Of a stretch of 64,000 bases of DNA, positions 21,742-34,800 are shown piece after piece. Made by a program: the position numbers and the translations under genes. The stretch lies in assembly GCA_949710005.1 (NCBI GenBank), contig OX453273.1, positions 35,855,538-35,919,537 on the forward strand, read 5' to 3'. The notes below the pieces were generated by a model. It was given only the letters and a program-made list of their open reading frames with translations. It ran no database searches and was not told where the DNA came from. This DNA is from Ricordea florida (Eukaryota > Cnidaria > Anthozoa > Corallimorpharia > Ricordeidae). How positions within the stretch are numbered: the first letter of the stretch is position 1; each line of letters starts with the position of its first letter.

Positions 21742-22033
21742 GGGACGGACCATTAGAAAGGTGATGGGGGGGCGGGGGTGGGGAAAAAACCAAAAAAAAT
21801 TCATGCAAGGGAAAATGCCAAGAAAAAAATTCATGCAAAGAAGAAGGTAAAAAAAATTCATGCAGAAGAAAGGTCCAATTGTGACTTTTTCACACGTAGT
21901 AAAAAAAATTCGTGCAGAGGGGTTCACCTGAAAAAAAAAATTTCTGCACAAGCAGTGAGCGAAAAAAAAATTCGTGCAAGCTGAAAATTCCCCACCCCCC
22001 CCCCCCCCCATCACTTTTCTAATGGTCCGTCCC
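21742..22033. repeat. Harbinger-like MITE, copy 2
   Basis: Same GGGACGGACCATTAGAAAAG-type ends as 13320-13553 (GAAAGG in the left arm), here flanked by TTA on both sides. It has about 60 bp more of the internal A-run plus TTCRTGCA repeat. On the - strand the repeat reads as recurrent CMNFF, which is a by-product, not a gene. Confidence 0.85.
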
Positions 22034-23448
22034 TTATGCATTGAAGTATCCATTCCCATCAAACCGGGTGGGAAACACTTATACAGTTCTCGTGGTAAAG
22101 TTTGTTTTATGCTGAGCGGCATCATTTTTTTTAGGCTAGCACTGAGTAAGTATTTGACAGTAAATTAGACTGCGACTGAATCTCCTTTCCTCTTTCTTTT
22201 CGCTTTTTGAACAAGAAGCCTAATACATGAAGTCACGTCGGTTTGGGCGGCCAGCGACATACACACGTGGCTAAAGCCAGAAAGCGATTCGAGGCCAAAA
22301 AAAAATTAAGAAAATGGTTGCTCAGCAAATTCGTTAGTCTGGGCAGGTATTTCTTGGAGTTACAAATTTTCTGTCAGTAACTGGGTTGATTCTAGTTCTA
22401 GACCTGTGCTACTGCACCGTTTTCTTCTTATCATCTCCGATTTCTTATATGTAACATTTTTTAGCAGGGAAAGTGTAAGACCAAGCAGAAGGTAAACCCT
22501 TGCAAAGGACTTGAGCAGGAGCGAATCCGATTGGCTCCTGACCCGAGCAAATTCAGATGATGGGAACTGGGCAGCTGATTAATTGGGCAGTATTTTTGAT
22601 GAAACTGATTGGGGTTATTGAAAGGAAGGTTTTTTCAAAGGAAAGCAAAGAGTGCAGGGTTGAGTCAGCTTTATTTTGGGGACTGGTGACAGCAATAATG
22701 AGTGGAAAAGAAAAATCTTGATCATAAGTTTAAATTAATTCTCAAGCGCACGTTATGGATTCAAACCCGTAGTGGCATTGTATTCTTCCTACGCTGCTAT
22801 CATATATGATATATTTCGAACAATGTGTGCCTTATGTCTTTTTGACGATGTAAAGTCAGGTGGCAGTTATATTTCTTGCAGCTAATTTAATCGGGTTGTC
22901 GTCAGTGCTGCGACCCTTTGCATATACTTATTACAGATTTTCATTTGTGCTGGCGTCGGTTTGACGCTCCAAATCAGCTTCTTTATCCTTTTACGGTGCA
23001 AAACTAGCTCTGTGGCGTCAGCTCGTTTTATAACCGGATATTTGTGTTTTAATTTCCCACAAACGCAGCACATAAAGACGCGTTCAGTTCGGTCTCATGT
23101 TGAAAGCACCTTTAACAACTGGAAATAAAACATCATTAAATGACTATTTGGTTTTGTGCGGTTTAATGGGCACAGTAGGCCGTAAAATGTGGTAAAACCA
23201 GCTTTACCTAAATTGTTTTTCTATTAATCCAGCATTGTTTTCACCTTAAAAACAATGCTTTCAAACCTGTCCACATTGAACCTCACTGTGAAATAGTTTT
23301 GAGCGTCTCGTGAGATGAGCTCTGTTGTTTTTATCAGCAAAACCTGTGTGGTTACTTACTTGTTTAGAAGAACAGGTTTGAGATCAGTAATTATAAACAA
23401 CACCTGCTCAATCAAAGCAATCTAAACATGGCAAACCGCGTAACTTAC
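22034..23448. other. downstream of the partial receptor, last exons not found
   Basis: A - strand frame at 23073-22882 (VCGKLKHKYPVIKRADATEL and a Lys/Arg-rich end) could be the cytoplasmic tail of the receptor at 23449-24110, but no splice join in frame was found. Otherwise no gene seen. Confidence 0.3.
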
Positions 23449-24110
23449 TACGACGATGAAGTAGCAGCTTTTGGATGGCGATTAAGCAACAGAATTATTA
23501 TAAGCAAGGGTATTGTCATAGAGTAAACGCAATAGTACATTCTGTAAGCGATGTAGTTCGGCGAATTTGCAAGCCGACAAAGCAGTCTTGTTGGATTCAC
23601 TTGAAATATCCTCCAGTCAATCAAAAATGCCAGGCAAACCACGGCAGTTGACAACACCACAACTACGAAGAATATCAAAGTCTGCTTTTTACCAATAGAA
23701 TCGAATTCCTCACTGGAACAAAACACGACCCAGCAGCGATGTAATAAAACAAGACACAGAACCAATAAACTTGTGCCCAGAAAAAGCAATGTTAAAACTC
23801 CAGTTGTTTTGCATAATAGATCCCCGTATTTCCATTTTAGTTCTAACAACGAAGCGACCATCAATGGCATGGTGATTATCGCAGTAAACATGTCCGCCAC
23901 AGCCACGTATAGCAAGGTGATATTCCCCGTATCTGACTGGTTGGGTTTTCGAAAACTTAACACACAAAGAAGCCCGTTGCCTATTAAGATCGTCGAACAC
24001 ATGCCAATAATGCCGGCGGCTTCGAGAGACAGACCCATTGGTGAGACATCGAAGGCTTCCATTTCTTCATCGCGTTCAGCAGGAACATCGTTTGAATATG
24101 GATCGCTCAT
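23449..24110 (-). CDS. orphan rhodopsin-like GPCR, first coding exon (TM1-TM5)
   Basis: The exon starts at Met 24110 and ends at a donor (TA then GTAAGTTA) in phase 2, after about 220 residues. It has five hydrophobic helices: TM1 with STILIGNGLLCV (the GN motif), TM2 with LLYVAVADMFTAI, TM3 after the conserved Cys in DLLCKTTGVLTLL, TM4 FFVVVVLSTAVVC, and TM5 with SMTIPLLIIILL. At the end of TM3 the usual DRY is replaced by LHRCW. Helices 6 and 7 with NPxxY were not found downstream on this strand. The gene therefore either has a distant last exon or is truncated. The ligand is unknown. Confidence 0.7.
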
Positions 24111-25097
24111 TTGTATGTTGAATTACACTTGTCGATATTCTCTTATTTCAGGCTGTTTTCTCACCAGCGGAAAAGGACGCCCCGTATTTTGTGTTAAATT
24201 AACCTTGTCCCTGCTATCGTTTCACGCTTTAATAAATCTCAATATCACAAGTGAGCATCGGGCAACACGCGACTATCCGGGCTTTACAGCTCAACTTGAA
24301 TTATTTATCTGTTTTGAAAGAAAGTAGGCTAAATGCCACATACCTGGGAAGAATTCAAGATAAAACCTTCAATTGGATTTCATCAAACAAAAACTTTCTT
24401 TTCTGTTTCTAATGATGGAGAGAACTAATGCCGTTTATCTCTCGCCCGAACAAAACACCATGTTCACCGGCGCCGTTTAGACAGATCTCTTGTAGCTTTT
24501 CTGTACTTGATATGCTGTGATTCACACTCACTTTTAGCTTCATTTCTCGGAGAGAGCTGCAGCGAAAACCTGGTTTCATACTGACATCGCGCCGCAAGAA
24601 ATGAACTGATGTAAGAAAGAAACGCTCCGTTTGACTTTAAAATTACTACGACATCTTTGGCAGTTGAAACTTATTAAGTTAAATTTTATTTTGTTGGATT
24701 CATTGACCGTAACTGTCACCAGTCACATGGCGGCCATTTTGCACAGGACCATAACGATCTCGAGGCCACTTAGCTACTGACCAACAGAACTATTAAAAAG
24801 GAAAATAAAAAACAAACAAACAAACAACAACAAAAAAACTGCCTGTTAACCATGGATCAATTCAATAAAACGTACAGTTGTAAGTGTCTCTATTGTTTTA
24901 GAGTTTGAAAACGAAAGATACACTTGTAAATTACACTTGCAAAATTTAACTAAGTTGATTCCATCTTTTCTACAACTGGAAGAGTTATTGTTTTCTGTTC
25001 TCCAAAAACCACGAACTTCCACAAAGTGTTTTTCCACATGGAATTAAGAAAACATATCGGACCGAGTTTCACCCCATCATAATTCCATATTTTTAAT
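24111..25097. other. upstream of the partial receptor, no gene seen
   Basis: Contains an (AAAC)n stretch near 24808-24838. No exon or family recognised. It should hold the receptor's 5' region on -. Confidence 0.35.
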
Positions 25098-25292
25098 GAG
25101 GCCCTGTTAGGGGGGTTCTTTATGTCGCCCGTCTGAGTTTCAAACCTTTTCACGTCGCAATTGATCGGAAGGTTCGCAGGTCGCTGTCGTAATTTCGCGT
25201 GAGCGGCTCGTCGTTCGTCATTTCAGTTCCTTCGTGTCGCCGTTTCAAGGCCACTGATCTCGCTTGTCGGAATTTACCCCTAACAGGGTCTC
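25098..25292. repeat. short inverted-repeat element (GAGGCCCTGTTAGGGG ends)
   Basis: The left end GAGGCCCTGTTAGGGG matches the complement of CCCCTAACAGGGTCTC at the right. TTTAAT occurs on both flanks (25092-25097 and 25293-25298). 195 bp, non-coding MITE. Confidence 0.75.
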
Positions 25293-26371
25293 TTTAATGT
25301 TAACTTTCATTTATCGTGTCAGAAGGCAGCTCGATCAATTACAACCGAACTCAAGCGGGGCCACCCAACGTTTTTCTGCCAATCGCAAGACGAGTTAAGA
25401 ACAAAAGAGTCAGAGTTAGCTCCTTTTCGGACCAATAATAACAAGTGTCAAATTTGACTGGGAATTGATGTGAAAGGCAATGTGAAAGTGGATTGCGACG
25501 CTTCCTTCGCGGCGAAGTATTGAAATGTAATGCACTGTATTGTGTAGTAAAGATGAGAATAACTCAGTTCGAATTGAGGTTACAGGTTGTGAATTATCGG
25601 CCTCCAAAATTGTAGTTGGTCATGAAATTCCGTTTTGTCAGTGGCCGTCGCGTCAACATGCTGGCGATCCGTTATTCTTAACCAACTTGTGATCAATTTG
25701 AAGTTATCTATTTTATTTAGTCCTTCGTTGTCTCCATTGTCGGGTCCACATAAAATACTTTACAGTGGGACATACTTGACACAATGAGAAGGCTTTATGC
25801 AAGATGTGCCACGACCTCCTAGATGGGGACTGGGAGGATTATTTGATAATAAGCAGAGAAAGGAGGACTCAGGGAAGCCATGATTTTAAATTTATTGTAC
25901 CGAAAAGAGACTAACATTACAGCCATAATGACATTTATATTTTTAAGAATATCATATTCGCTGAACGATTGATGGTGCACGATTTAAAGGTGTAGTGGGC
26001 TACAAAGTCTCACTTTTCAAAATGGTTTCAATGACAGTAAGATCTCTACGAATACGACGGCCTGCATGTTCTGCAGCTGGGTTTTGTGGTAGGGCTAACA
26101 CCTCAGGCTATACACACAGCAAAACCATTCTTTTGAATGCTATACGGCGAAATCCTTGGCTTTTCAAAGATAAAAGAAACCAACGCACGTTTCTTGTCTG
26201 TTACGGTGTTTATCTTTCTGTACAATGTGATTCAGTTGTAGGAAAGTACATATTGGGGATGATGCTAGCTTGACTTTGTTGGTTGAGTCGTACATTTTTT
26301 TTCTGTCCGTACAGCTCTTGCTCTTTCACTGCTTTTTAACCTTTCCATTGTGTAATCTCTTATTATCTTTG
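25293..26371. other. intergenic, no gene recognised
   Basis: A + frame at 25995-26273 (92 residues) shows no motif. No splice signals make it convincing. Confidence 0.3.
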
Positions 26372-26566
26372 CAGGGAGTTCATTAGGTATCGGAGATCGG
26401 AGAATTCTCCGGCTACTACGAAGAATTCTTCGCCTAGTATAAAGAATTCTTCCGCCAAATTTAGATGGCCTGAGCTAGTTTTAAATTTAGCCGTGGAGCG
26501 CTTTCAGAATATTCTCCTTTACTTTACACAATTCTCCTGCTATTAAAATTCTTATTGAAAACCCTG
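26372..26566. repeat. CAGGG-ended MITE with TCTTTG duplication
   Basis: Starts CAGGGAGTTCATTA and ends TTGAAAACCCTG. TCTTTG occurs on both flanks (26366-26371, 26567-26572). The interior repeats GAATTCTTCG- and GAGAATTCTCC-like motifs. A 6-bp duplication, as for the CAGGGRCACCC elements. Confidence 0.75.
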
Positions 26567-26608
26567 TCTTTGTAAACATTTCTTGAGAGTGAATGGGCTG
26601 CCCGAAAG

Positions 26609-27252
26609 CGATCTCAAGGAATACATCATCAACAACGTAGGGTTCATAACATATTATCGAGTCCAAACAGTTTTAAAACGATCTCAAGGAATACATCATC
26701 AACAACCTAGGATTCATAACATATTATCGAGTCCAAAACAGTTTTAAAACGATCTCAAGGAATACATTATCAACAACCTAGGATCATTCATAACATATTA
26801 TCGAGTCCAAAACAGTTTTAAAACGATCTCAAGGAATACATTGTCAACAACCTAGGATTCATAACATATTATCGAGTCCAAAACAGTTTTAAAATGATCT
26901 CAAGGAATACATCATCAACAACCTAGGATTCATAACATATTATCGAGTCCAAAACAGTTTTAAAACGATCTCAAGGAATACATTATCAACAACCTAGGAT
27001 CATTCATAACATATTATCGAGTCCAAAACAGTTTTAAAACGATCTCAAGGAATACATTGTCAGCAACCTAGGATTCATAACATATTATCGAGTCCAAAAC
27101 AGTTTTAAAATGATCTCAAGGAATACATCATCAACAACCTAGGATTCATAACATATTATCGAGTCCAAACAGTTTTAAAACGATCTCAAGGAATACATCA
27201 TCAACAACCTAGGATTCATAACATACTGTATTATCGAGTCTAAAACAGTTTA
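26609..27252 (+). repeat. minisatellite, nine ~71-bp units in a three-unit higher order
   Basis: Units begin CGATCTCAAGGAATACA at 26609, 26679, 26750, 26824, 26895, 26966, 27040, 27111 and 27181. Lengths are 70-71 bp, with 74 bp in the two units that carry GGATCATTC. Variants (CATCATC, CATTATC, CATTGTC, TGATCTC) recur every third unit. Confidence 0.95.
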
Positions 27253-27440
27253 ATCGCCAATGCTGCTCCTTCTAGCGTTGAGATTAACATAGCCTGACAC
27301 GTGTAAATTCTTAAACGTAACTCTAATCCAGAGATCTGTTATCGTAGATTCAGCCTGAAAAGAGAAGTATTAACCCTTCCACCAGAACCAAGAGTTGGGC
27401 AACGATTATCCACAGTGAGAGTCACTGCACTTTCTTATAC

Positions 27441-27701
27441 AGCTGTTTTCAATTTACAGTCGAAATAATTACGCGGTTGTTTTGTTTTTGCGCTGCTACG
27501 ATAGGTGATTGGCTGAAGGACCACTATGTCAACCAATCAGAGGTAAAACGCGCGAAGTTCGCACGCGGTTTCCCGAGCTTCCTGCTGACGACATGTACTT
27601 GCTATGAATTCTGATTGGCTGTTTTGACTGTGTTCATCTATTGCGATTGGTCAACATATCTGCTCTGGTTTTAACTTAGCAACAGTCAATTGAAAAGCGC
27701 T
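27441..27701. repeat. MITE with GAGCGSTTTTCAA-type ends, copy 1
   Basis: Left AGCTGTTTTCAATTTACAGT, right TCAATTGAAAAGCGCT. It contains paired GATTGGCTG and CGATTGGTC blocks. A diverged copy in the same orientation lies at 56626-56886. Confidence 0.65.
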
Positions 27702-28077
27702 CCAACAAAAACACTACGCATTCCTACTCTTGAGCTTATAATTTTCTCAATTCTCATCAATTGTTTTCTTTAATGTTTTAAAAATTCTTAGGAGAATTTT
27801 TTAATCTGATCACTTAGTTGAGTTTAAGGACTTCTGAAATCCGAGCCATGTCGATATCACCTCGGGACAGGTCTGAAATTCTTTAACGTTCATACATTCA
27901 CAACGTTTATGGCTAACTAAACCTATATTGTTCATTACAAACGGACCCATATCTTACGTACATATTAAAAAAATTACACTGTGTTTGCAGTCTTACTTTG
28001 TACACTGGCTACAGAGTTTTGTCGACTGCGACCATGATTTTACATATACACATTGTATTCACATTTCTTGTACACTG

Positions 28078-28663
28078 CAGGGCGCAACAAAAGTGCCGTC
28101 TGATAGCCCGGGGCTAGTGGAATGACTTGTCGGGCTAGCGTTTTCTTATCGTAGCTTGCCCGATGGGCAAGCACCGTTGGTTCCCCTTTTCTGACGATAA
28201 ATTGAACCTTAATACCAAGAAGTGTCTAGCAGAAAGCTCCTGAGAGAAAATGATAACATTTTGAGACCAAATTATAGTAGCGTGACAACGTTTTGCGCCG
28301 CATTTTAGTTGCCGCAATAGAGCTTTGAAGAGAATTTACTTCATCGAATGTCGACAGACTAGAGATTACAGTGCTAGTTTAATTGACCGATCGCAACCTT
28401 CATGACATTCACAAAAATAACTGTGTTGTGATTTCCGTAAATTCATAATATTTTTTACCGTCAACGGGGGTAAAATGTAAAGTACTACGAAGAATTAGTT
28501 TATATCTATGCCTAGTATCAGCACTTGTATTTTGCGTAATTAAATCTGATTATTCTTTATAAACAATTTAATTTGGGCTAGCTCCTCAGAGCTTCGGGCA
28601 AGTAACCTCAAGTAACAGCTTGCCCCAAGGGCAACCTGATCTTTTCATTTTCGTCTCACCCTG
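28078..28663. repeat. 586-bp repeat with CAGGGYG ends, copy 1
   Basis: Begins CAGGGCGCAACAAAAGTGCC and ends TTTTCGTCTCACCCTG, an imperfect terminal inverted repeat. It is highly similar along its whole length to 47175-47779. Inside, GGGCTAG and CTTGCCCG blocks are repeated in inverted order near both ends. Non-coding. Confidence 0.85.
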
Positions 28664-28811
28664 ACACATAAGGCGACATCAAAAAACAACCACATGAACT
28701 ACATGCAACAAGTCCATTAAACAGAACTGCACGTAACAAGTCCATTAAACAGAACTACATGCAACAAGTCCATCAAACAGAACTGCACGTAACAAGTCAT
28801 TAAACGGTCCA

Positions 28812-31800
28812 TTAAACGGTGGCGTCGGAGTCAAGACTGTATTTCCGGTATAACTGGTTTATAATGGTTGTAACTCGACTCATTCCCTCGACACAGGCCT
28901 TCATGTCTCGAACAACATCTCTGTGCGGCGCCTCACCTTTTTCGGTGGCCCCCAGGGAGGTGAGGAAATCCGATCTATAGGGGACCGCTTTAACCGCCAA
29001 CTAAAAACAAACAAACAAACAAACAAACAACTGTTAACTTAAAAGAGCAAACTGAAACAGAGCAATGGAGTACTCTTGAGACATACCATCAGCGTCGAAA
29101 TACTCGGGCAACAAAAGCCGACTGCTGCACTACTGTTTTGATTGACCACACAAGGAGTAACGTGAATCAACCATGCAGCGAGACCATTCTTTGGTTAGCT
29201 ACTGAACAGCACTGTACTGTGGTACTGTTTGTTTTACTATACAATATGGTTCTATCTTTTTCATCTGTGGATCAAACCATGCAGTGTGACCATTCTTTGT
29301 AAAGCTACTGAACAGTACTGTACTGTGGTACTGTTTGTTTACTATACAGTGTGGTTCTAACTTTTTCATCTGTGGATCAAACCATGCAGCGAGACCATTC
29401 TTTGGTTAGCTACTGAACAGCACTGTACAGCCGAAGTGTTTGTTTTACGAAACGGTGTGGTTCTAACTCTTTCGTGCAGTGTGACCTTGGAAAGTTACTG
29501 AACAGTACTGTGCTACGGTACAGTTGGTCTTGCTAGAAAGTGCGGTTCCAATTTATAAAGCTTTTATACGGCACCGTAATATGATCATGTTTGTTGTTCG
29601 TGTGGAACGAAAAACGGATGGAACAATGTTGCACGATTAAAAGCGACCATTCTTTGAAAGTAGGGGGTCCGGTGTTCGAGCCTTGGTGGGGGCACTGTGT
29701 TGTTTCCCTGAACAAGAAACTTAACTCCATACTGTCTCTCTCCACCCAGGTGTATAAATGGGTACCTGTGATATAATGCTGGGGTAACTTGTGTTGTTTC
29801 CTCAGACAAGAAACGTAACTCCACACTGTCCCTCTCCACCTAGGTGTATAAATGGGTACTGGTGATATAATGCTGGGGGTAACCATGCGTTGGACAAGCA
29901 TCCCATCAAGGGGAGGGGGGAAGGGGGGAAGGGGGGAAGGGGGGGTAACAAAACTCCCAAGTAGGTTACGCTACTGAAACCGGGATAAGCTTCTGCCGTA
30001 TAGGGCTCATGTGCGCCATTATACCTACAAATGTACCTTCACCTATTTTGTGCAAGGGCTCTTTTTTGGTATTTCATGGTCATAAAAATATGTTGCACGT
30101 TCAACATAGTGCGAGTTAGAGTGAATAAGAATACGAACTAGATTAATCCTTACCGCAAAAACACCTCGAACGACCCAACCATGGTATCTTCGAAGTGTTT
30201 TCCCATACGCCGTACCTAATGAAGACAATAAATGCACCCGATTATTACGCAAATTGCTTTCAAGAAAGCCACTACGAAACGTTTTTAAAAATGAAGTCTA
30301 AGTAAAACATAGTAAATCTCAATTTTCTTGCATTTGTAAAGAGTTCACTAAAACCGAACATTAAGATTACAATGATGAACACTGAAAAAAGTATACAGCA
30401 TATTTATAGAGACATTAAGGTTTTACTGGAAAAAAATAACTGGAAGGTTCGTAAAGCTCATATTTTCTTTCAGTACAAGGAATAAATTATATATTAAACC
30501 GCTAATTAGAGAGAATTCGGATTCAGATCCCGTTCCAGCCTCCGCTCTTTTTTCCAAGCTAAATCTCAACTCCATGCTAAAAACGCTGCGTGTTGACAGA
30601 GATGAAATACTTTACTTAAATACTTCACGCTTTCAGGAGTTTCTGATCTCGTACCTGCCGCCACGGCAAGATCCTGTTCGCCTCGAACCACTTCAGCCAG
30701 GAACACCTGCATGAACTCCAACGCCCTGTAGTATTATTACAAGACAAATGACCAATAATTAACAATTATTCACCAAAGTGGAATTGAATACTGGTGGATA
30801 TTTACCTAGCCGCGGACCGTCAAGGTAAATATTCACCACTTTCATCGACACTGAGGTGAATAACTGTTTTAGTATATACCATACAAGCTAAATAACTAGC
30901 GTTTATTCTAATAATTTCCTCTTCGGAAACCGAAACTTGAGGCCGTTTTGTTTCTCTTCGGCTGCTTGGAGGTGAATAGTACTTTGCTAATCATCTCCGA
31001 GTAAACCAATCAGAACGCGCGAAATGAACTATTCACTTGAGTGGTATAAACTCAAGCATCTGAACGGGCCGGAATCCTAAATCCTCGAATTTGATTGGCT
31101 AATCACGCGCTCAAAATAGAACTTATGATATCAAAGAAAAACCAAAGAGAAATTACGAATTACGAGAAGTGGGAACCTCTGTTGGTACATTTAGTATAGT
31201 TCTTTTTGCACCAAAATGTAACTTATGTTAATTTAATTAATTGTAACTTTTTTTTTCAATTTAGTCATAGTAATACATAGGGGAAATGTATAGGTTTTTG
31301 TGTATTTGTTCGCAGATTTGTAACGTAGTTTAAAATGTAGTAACGTAACGTAGTAACTGTACAGGTGTAAGTAGTGTGTTGAAAAGTCAATAAAAAAATG
31401 TTAAAAAAATAAAATAAAAAAATAAAAGGGGTGCGTGGGGTGCTAGAAGGATGACCCGCTTGGCAAACTTTTCCCATGTAAACACTTTGGCTCGCCTATC
31501 CGAGTAAACTCGGTGAACTCAGTCACGGGTTTGCTACAGGGAGCACACACGACGGAACGTTTCCTCACATCCATCCAGTTGTAAAAATCTGGTCTAATCT
31601 TACACGGCCAGATTTTAACTCAGCTTTACGGGTCACACCTTTGTGTCAAAAAAACGCTCGCTAAAGTCGGCTCGGCTTGAAGGGTGACCCTCTGAACAGA
31701 GACAACTTGTCTCCATATAAATGGGGCCTTGGATGTACCTTGTTCTTACCTCTTTAGCCACAAGAGCGCGTCTGTTGCCGAATTCTTCGCAGCACATGTG

Positions 31801-34800
31801 TTACTTTTTAACTCCTGGTAAACGATATTTTGAAGTGTGACGAAGGCCTTTGGATCTGTCTCGTGTTTGGCCATCAGTTTCTGAAAATACAATTTGATGT
31901 ACTTCTTGAGTAAAAGATTTCCCACTCATCCACGTTCTTTAGGATTTATCAGTCAAAAACTCACAACGCTGTTTGGAAACCCTTGGGACGCTAATTCAAA
32001 TCAGTTTCTGTCTTGACTACAAGCTCAAGGCCAGGGCAAAAGATCAAGGTAAAAGTCATTATCTTCTCTACCCAAACAGTGCAGCTTTGTAAAAAATGTT
32101 AGAATGTTCCCAAACCAAAAGCCCAAAATTGTACGGAAGAACCAGGTAGGGGGGAAGGGAAACGAGTGAAGGGGGACGAGTGAAGGGGGACAAAGGAGGG
32201 AGGGGGAAGAGGGAGGGGGAAGGAGCGAGGAGGAAGGAGGGAGGGGGAAGGAGGAAGGGGTGCAAAAGATGTTGGACAAGTCGTCTGTAGAACTCCACAA
32301 AGTCTGCAATGCTTTTCGCAGTCCAAACGCAAGTCACCAGCGATTTAAAGCACGAGTGCAAGTGAATGTTAATAGCGTGTTTTTAACGCCTAGGAGAAAA
32401 GGTTTAGCTCATAAACTGAAGCGATAAAAAGGAAACGTCTTCTAAACCGCTCAGCTTACGCCCAGTAATAACAGGCCACGGGTAAAGTATGAGAGAGTCG
32501 GCAAGAAGCTGCACGTATTCAGCTGGAGTTAGATTATCTGAAGAGTATTAAATACCGAGACCAATGCGAAAAAACAAGCAAAAACAAAAATGTGGTAATA
32601 AGGTGGGTCGGAGAAAGAGGAGATGGGAAGCGACTTATCTTCCTGATCCGAAGCACCCAAGGAAGGAGACCCGATGGGCGCAAGCCTTGGAATAATTTGC
32701 GGCTGTCATACGTCATTCCCTGGCGTTTTTCTTCAAATTATCATGCGAAAAAGTTTCTGACGAAGAAAACACTGTTCGAAGCCACTAAGAAATTCAAAAT
32801 ACAACTCTTGAGGTACGATCTGACTTTTTTCCCTAGCTTCAATTTTATGCAATTTCCACTGAAAACGGTTGATGCTTCCAACATCACATCGACTATGCCT
32901 TCAAGTAACACCATGCATTCGACTATTTTCCTCTATTAGTTGCCTCAACTGCCTTCAGTCGTGGCAAACGCGTGAAAACTCACTTTAATATTCCCACCGA
33001 TGTCCATCTTCACTGGAGCAAAAGCAGTTGATCCCAGAACATCTGAAACAATAATAAAAAACGTATTCGTGGTGCCTACTTTTTACAAAGCGCTTCCATT
33101 GCAGCATGATAACACTGATGATTAACGATCCCTGATCACTAAAATCACACGTGAATACAAATGAATTCTGATTAATATGAGGCGAAAAGTTAAAGGTTTG
33201 ACTCTCGCAGAGTTAAGGAAATGTTTAGCGATTGTGATTTGGCTTCAAATAACAGCGTGGGACAGGATTCGAACCCGCCCATGACTTCGCGGAAATCGGT
33301 GCGACGCTCTACCAGCTGTTGAAGCAGGCCAATCGCGGGCACATACATGCTTAGGAATGACACCTAAACGATTTTTAACATAATTATGAAACAAGTGATG
33401 AAAATCTACAGTGCAAGTCTATAGTTTGTTTAACCCATTTAGAAACGTCCATGATGTTATATGGAATTGACAGTCATTATGTCGAGCAAGAAGAGCGGTC
33501 AATCCTGGATAAAAATGTCAAAGAAGCGTAGATATGAGACTGATCTTTACTAGATGAAGGATGTATTATACCACTCACCTAAAAATGGCAAAATAGAAGA
33601 GCAAGAGCAAAGAAACGGTTTTGTAGGGATTCCATTATCAGCACCGATCTGAAGCTTTTCAAACCTGAAGAGAAAAGAAAAACAAATTTAACACTTGGGT
33701 CATCAACGAATAAAATGATTCTGAAGTCACGGATATGCATATCCACGTCACGCTCAAAAGATGTTAAAAGGGAGGGAGAAACTGTTAGCGATCTACTCGC
33801 GCACAATTTGATTTCTTTTGTCCTCTTTACTTGTGCACGTCATGCCTCAACGAAAGGAATACGGAAACAAAACTACAGGGGTAAAGGAATATCGCGAGCC
33901 GATAGCTGCAAGATTGCATGTAAGACATTTCGATGAAAAGTGGTGATCTTCGGATACTCATATGCGGTTGTGTGGTCAGATCATGTCCTCAGCGTAAAAA
34001 ATATAAATGGTACTCATAGAGGTCCAGTTAAAAAGAGTTACGGAAGAACAATGTAAGAAAGCAAAAAAATAGTGCTAATCCTAAATCAATGGAGATGCTA
34101 CACACAATGATACAGTACAATAAATAGAGGATATTGCATGACCACGCTGAGATACGAAACTTCTCTTCTCATGTTGAAAAACTCGAAGAAACATGTCGCA
34201 TCTCCAAACGACTTTGTAATGATCTATTTATTACATCAACACCAGTGAAACACCAAACCATTTCATTAAATACTTTTTGTAGTTCTCAGCCCAGTCAAAA
34301 TGTGCCGGCAGCCGGCGATTTTGCCGCCTTCTACGAAATATCTGCCGCCTACTACACACTTAAAAGTTCATTCAATAAATCAGGTTTAAGTTTTAACTTG
34401 CCATAAATCAGTAAGCAATTCACGCTGAAGCTCTTAAAGAACTGATATGAAGCCTCTTCTAGATGGAATTGTGACTAAAAAGCATACACCAACGTCTTTT
34501 GTGAGTCGATCTGCAAAGGGACGAATGAGCGAACGAATATTTCAGAGCGGCGGGGTAACTGGGGCCGAGGAACGCCTTGCACATTGCGTGGGAAAATGAG
34601 CCGCCTGAACGGTCAGCAGTCAATGTTCTTCCAGTTACAAACAAGATTTGAAAAAAAAAAAAACTCTTCAGTGTAATGTAAAAGCTATGTAGGGGCTCCG
34701 CTGGGTTTATCCCCCAAACTGCACGAGATACAACCATTTGAAGACAATATTTTCATCTTATTTTCTGGGCAGACATGCCTCTACTCCCCCCAAACACCAC

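Noticed and set aside
21778-22125. Lys-rich + frame and CMNFF-repeat - frame
   Set aside because: Both arise from the A-run plus TTCRTGCA repeats inside the MITE at 21742-22033.
26609-27252. CRISPR-like array
   Set aside because: Units are contiguous without unique spacers, and the genome is eukaryotic.
32025-32361. Proline/serine-rich frames on -
   Set aside because: By-products of the polypurine tract; no splice links to PLEKHA8.
33255-33325. A functional tRNA gene
   Set aside because: Box A and box B are present, but the arms do not close into a cloverleaf; better read as a SINE head.
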